Made by a program: the position numbers and the translations under genes. A stretch of 64,000 bases of DNA from Mesobacillus foraminis (GTDB lineage: Bacteria > Bacillota > Bacilli > Bacillales > Cytobacillaceae), in assembly GCF_004340465.1 (NCBI RefSeq), contig NZ_SLVV01000006.1, positions 62,001 through 126,000 on the forward strand, written 5' to 3'. The notes under the pieces are model-generated. The model saw nothing but the letters and a program-made list of their open reading frames with translations. It was not told where the DNA came from and ran no database searches. This document shows positions 61,184 through 64,000 of the stretch, in pieces. Numbering within the stretch: the stretch's first letter is position 1; every line of letters begins with the position of its first letter.

Positions 61184-63337
61184 TTCTTTTGCCTTCATTT
61201 TCTTTTCTAACCCAAAAAACCACCAATTCCAATCTCCCAGCAACTTCATCAATGCCGGCACTAAAATCATCCTGACAATACTGGCGTCTATAAATATGGC
61301 TAAAGCAATCCCGACTCCTAATTGTTTTACTGGCATGACACCTGTAAAAGCAAATGCCCCTGTAATCACAATCATAATCGCTGCAGCTGAAGAAATGATC
61401 TTACTTGTGGAAATCAGCCCGGTCAATGTCGCGTAATCGTTATTTTGAGTATCCTGATAGTATTCATGGATGCGGGAAATCAAAAACACTTCATAATCCA
61501 TTGAGAGTCCGAACACAAGGCTGAATACGAATACAGGCAGGATCAGGGCGATGGAAACAGGATCGGAAATCAGATGGCCTTCCTGGAAAATCCACACCAC
61601 AATTCCAAAAGTAGCGCAAAGGCTTAGTACGTTCATCAATATTGCTTTTACAGGAATTAAGACCGACCGAAATGCAACCATTAAGATCATAAAGGTCGAA
61701 ATCAGGATTAAGGCTAGCCCCTGGGGTGTTTTCTCGTAGATTTCGTCAAATATTTCCTGTTCGAATTTTGCGGTGCCCCCAAGATAGACTTTTGCCGGAA
61801 AGTCTTCTTCCGCCCATGTCCGGACCCAAGCCTGCTTCTCGCCAGAAGATAAATCATCTTTCAGATAGACATTGGCAAGCATTTTGTTGCCTGAAACATA
61901 CGCTTCAGTTGCCTTTCTCAGCGGACTTTCCTGCTGGGAGAGAGCCGCCAGGAGGGAATCGGTCTCCTCAATCCCCGATGCAGAAAATAAGGATTTGACC
62001 GAATGCACCTGATCATCATTCTCTATCTCTTTAAGGATGGATTCCGCATCCTCCAGGGAGCTTTTTTCAAGTACATCCTTCTTTGTTTCAATCACCACAA
62101 CAACCTTATTCTCCTCTGCTTCCTCCTCGGCAAAGAATTCTTGTTGATAGACGTCATATGCTTTTCTTGATTCATAAGAGGTCGGGAGAGCATCAATGCC
62201 TGGCACAGTAAGCTCCATATCCTTAACAGGGAGGAGTGCGGTAATTAGTAAAACGAGTGCGAGCAGTGACATGGCTGCAGGCCGCTTCATGACAAAATGG
62301 GCAAATTTGCTCCAGATCCCGTCTTTATTACGGTTCGCTTTAAGGATTGGAAGGGAATGGATCTTTGGGCCGAGGACGCTTAACAGGGCAGGAAGAAACG
62401 TAATGGCTGAAAGCGCGGAAACGAGGACAACGGTCATTCCCCCCAAGGCAACATTCTGGAATATGTCTATTTTAATAAACAAAAGGCCCATGAGACCGAT
62501 AAAAACGCAGAGTCCTGAAAAAATGACAGACCTGCCTGCTGTTATCACCGTCACTTTGACGGCTTCCTGGGTCGATTTCTCCTTTATTTCTTCTTTAAAT
62601 CGATTGATTAGCAGAAGGGCGAAATCAATGCTGAGTGCAAGGCCGATCATGGGAACAATATTCAGAATGAAAATGGTCAAGTCAAAGGAATAGCTGTAAA
62701 AATAGACAATTCCCATTGTTGTAAGAATGGACAAAACACCTACAAGCAGGGGAATTCCCGCGGCAGCTAATCCTCCAAAAGCAAATATTAGTACAATCAG
62801 AGCAATTGGCAAGCCAATCATTTCAGCTTTAGCGAGGTCCTCCTGGCTGGCCTGGTTTAAATCCTTAACGATCACAGGTTCGCCAGTGATTGAGACATCG
62901 ATGCCTTCACTGTCTTTTAGCAAAGAACGAAGATTTGCCACATCATCTCCCATGTCCGCCGAATCTTTATCAAACGTTAACAAGCCGTAGGCCAACTTCT
63001 CCCTGAGCATTCCTTCCTGGTCAAAGGGGGTTATTATACCGTCGACTCCAGGAAGTTTCCCGGCAGAAGTGAGAGAATCCTCAATATAGGAGTGGAAATT
63101 TTCTTCACTAATATGTTCCTCTTTTTCAAATAAAACAATGATACTGGACCGAGGGTGATGAAAGTCTTTTTCGAGGAGGGTTTTTGTTTGATTATACTCA
63201 CCGTCAAATTCAAATCCATTTCCGCTGAGAACTGTCGGAAGCTTTAAGGCAAAAAATCCAAATCCCAAAATGATGAATGTCCATAAAATGATGACAGCTT
63301 TTCTGTACTGATAGACAAAAAGACCTAATCTGTTCAT
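61175..63337 (-). CDS. MmpL/RND-superfamily transporter (YdfJ-like)
   Basis: A 720-residue protein with twelve membrane segments in two halves, each opening with a large extracellular loop. LALSIDFALLLINRFKEE (about 235-252) and its second-half counterpart FGLSMDYEVFLISRIHEYY (about 613-631) carry the proton-relay Asp-Tyr/Phe motifs of MmpL proteins. Substrates in the family are lipids or amphiphiles. GGAGG precedes the ATG. No regulator is adjacent. Confidence 0.9.
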   Translation of the reverse strand: MNRLGLFVYQYRKAVIILWTFIILGFGFFALKLPTVLSGNGFEFDGEYNQTKTLLEKDFHHPRSSIIVLFEKEEHISEENFHSYIEDSLTSAGKLPGVDGIITPFDQEGMLREKLAYGLLTFDKDSADMGDDVANLRSLLKDSEGIDVSITGEPVIVKDLNQASQEDLAKAEMIGLPIALIVLIFAFGGLAAAGIPLLVGVLSILTTMGIVYFYSYSFDLTIFILNIVPMIGLALSIDFALLLINRFKEEIKEKSTQEAVKVTVITAGRSVIFSGLCVFIGLMGLLFIKIDIFQNVALGGMTVVLVSALSAITFLPALLSVLGPKIHSLPILKANRNKDGIWSKFAHFVMKRPAAMSLLALVLLITALLPVKDMELTVPGIDALPTSYESRKAYDVYQQEFFAEEEAEENKVVVVIETKKDVLEKSSLEDAESILKEIENDDQVHSVKSLFSASGIEETDSLLAALSQQESPLRKATEAYVSGNKMLANVYLKDDLSSGEKQAWVRTWAEEDFPAKVYLGGTAKFEQEIFDEIYEKTPQGLALILISTFMILMVAFRSVLIPVKAILMNVLSLCATFGIVVWIFQEGHLISDPVSIALILPVFVFSLVFGLSMDYEVFLISRIHEYYQDTQNNDYATLTGLISTSKIISSAAAIMIVITGAFAFTGVMPVKQLGVGIALAIFIDASIVRMILVPALMKLLGDWNWWFFGLEKKMKAKEKG

Positions 63338-63444
63338 AAAAAACCTCCATGACCCATTATAACCGTATCACCAATTATAGTATAAAATGTACGGAAGAAT
63401 GAACAAATAACCATTTTTTTCATGAAACTAACAAAGGCTTCCAA

Positions 63445-63482
63445 TAAAAAGCACAAGCCGGAAAGATTCCAGCTTGTGCTTT
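63445..63482 (-). terminator. Terminator of ybxH-csgA
   Basis: AAAGCACAAGC/GCTTGTGCTTT stem on the minus strand. Confidence 0.9.
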
Positions 63483-63483
63483 G

Positions 63484-63735
63484 TTAGAATAAAAGTTCGA
63501 ACACTTCGTTGAGCTGACGGGCCCTTTGTTCATCCTGCTCGTTTTTGGCATACTCGATTTCCCATTGGAGAATCTTGTTTAGGTAGTCATTTTGTTCGAA
63601 GGTTAAATCACGGACCAAAGCTCCCTCGGAGGAGTAATTACCATTTTCAATCATATTCATGAGCGTTACGCTGACCGGGTCTTTTTCCGTATAGTTTGAC
63701 AGGGTTTCCCTTAGATAAGCTAATGTTTTTTCCAT
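63484..63735 (-). CDS. csgA: CsgA, sigma-G-dependent spore protein
   Basis: An 83-residue protein, MEKTLAYLRETLSNYTE to ARQLNEVFELLF, with the same start, spacing and ending (EIEYAKNEQDEQRARQLNEV) as B. subtilis CsgA, an acid-soluble forespore protein under sigma-G. Its ATG shares one base with the ybxH stop (TAATG). Confidence 0.85.
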   Translation of the reverse strand: MEKTLAYLRETLSNYTEKDPVSVTLMNMIENGNYSSEGALVRDLTFEQNDYLNKILQWEIEYAKNEQDEQRARQLNEVFELLF

Positions 63736-63944
63736 TATTCTTTCCGCTCCTCAAAGTAATCCCGGAATCTTTCAGTGTCAGTCAGCTCAGTGTTTCGATA
63801 GTAGGGATTATCGACTGTTGAGTCCTTAGGGTCCAAATTGGTTTTAATGACAAGAGTTGGTTTTGGCGTGGCATTTGCGATTAGGCGGTCTTCCAATTCA
63901 TCGAAGTCCGGCATCTTCTTGCTGCCTGGTCTTATTGGCTCCAT
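63735..63944 (-). CDS. ybxH: YbxH family protein
   Basis: A 69-residue hydrophilic protein, MEPIRPGSKKMPDFDELEDR to RFRDYFEERKE. It lies directly before csgA, as ybxH lies next to csgA in B. subtilis. ATG 63944 has AGGAGGTG 6 nt upstream. Function unknown; forespore expression is likely by association. Confidence 0.75.
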   Translation of the reverse strand: MEPIRPGSKKMPDFDELEDRLIANATPKPTLVIKTNLDPKDSTVDNPYYRNTELTDTERFRDYFEERKE

Positions 63945-64000
63945 TCCCAGCACCTCCTGATCTTAATTTGCCGTGTAACCCTTCAAAATATGTATAGGCT

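Overview
The window is a chromosomal segment of a spore-forming, facultatively anaerobic member of the Bacillaceae (Bacillus-like; genus not determinable here). The evidence is the gene content: sda, csgA-ybxH, a yteA-type DksA protein, a YeeK-like coat protein behind a sigma-K-type promoter, SplA and YhfH homologues, trp control by T-boxes, cre/CcpA-like and Rex-like operators, and strong Shine-Dalgarno sequences before nearly every gene, including GTG and TTG starts. Apart from one decayed IS1182-type element and two structured intergenic repeats it reads as core chromosome, with no prophage or CRISPR array.

Layout. 0-7 kb: an APC amino acid permease, a Gly/Tyr/His repeat protein, a LysE-type exporter, a ydjO-like zinc-ribbon gene with a hairpin leader, tRNA-Leu(CAG), and the cadC-cadA metal resistance operon, in which cadA has an in-frame TGA at the first Cys of its CxxC motif. 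7-16.6 kb: yeeI (YebC family), a methionine aminopeptidase, an ArAE-type membrane protein, the fruR-fruK-fruA operon, a DUF2935 protein and an MFS exporter. 16.7-24.4 kb: a MOSC protein, then trpEGDCFBA behind two tandem tryptophan T-boxes. 24.4-31.4 kb: a methyltransferase, mnmH/selU, a small unknown gene and odhAB.

31.4-37.8 kb: sda, several small unknown genes, paired crcB fluoride channel genes, a VmlR-like ABC-F gene with a long attenuator leader, and a yidC2 gene preceded by a MifM-like arrest peptide gene whose 3' end can pair with the yidC2 Shine-Dalgarno. 37.8-46.7 kb: bioY with a BirA-like box, pflB-pflA separated by a palindromic repeat, a cupredoxin, nrnB, a DD-carboxypeptidase and modAB without modC. 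46.7-53.9 kb: ykuS, an ABC-F ATPase, a Sco1 protein, a Rex-controlled FNT channel (ywcJ-like) and a run of very small genes, many of types seen in spores. 54-64 kb: an MHYT-PAS-PAS histidine kinase, a YocH-like LysM-3D protein, a coiled-coil protein, yteA, a YihY/BrkB protein, the IS1182 remnant, an MmpL-type transporter, and csgA-ybxH at the right edge.

The most notable signals are regulatory. They are the MifM-like/yidC2 stalling switch, the ABC-F leader with a candidate upstream peptide, the tandem T-boxes, the hairpin leader of ydjO, and the cadA TGA in a genome that also encodes a selenium-dependent tRNA enzyme. All functional calls rest on motif and family recognition from the sequence alone; no searches were run.
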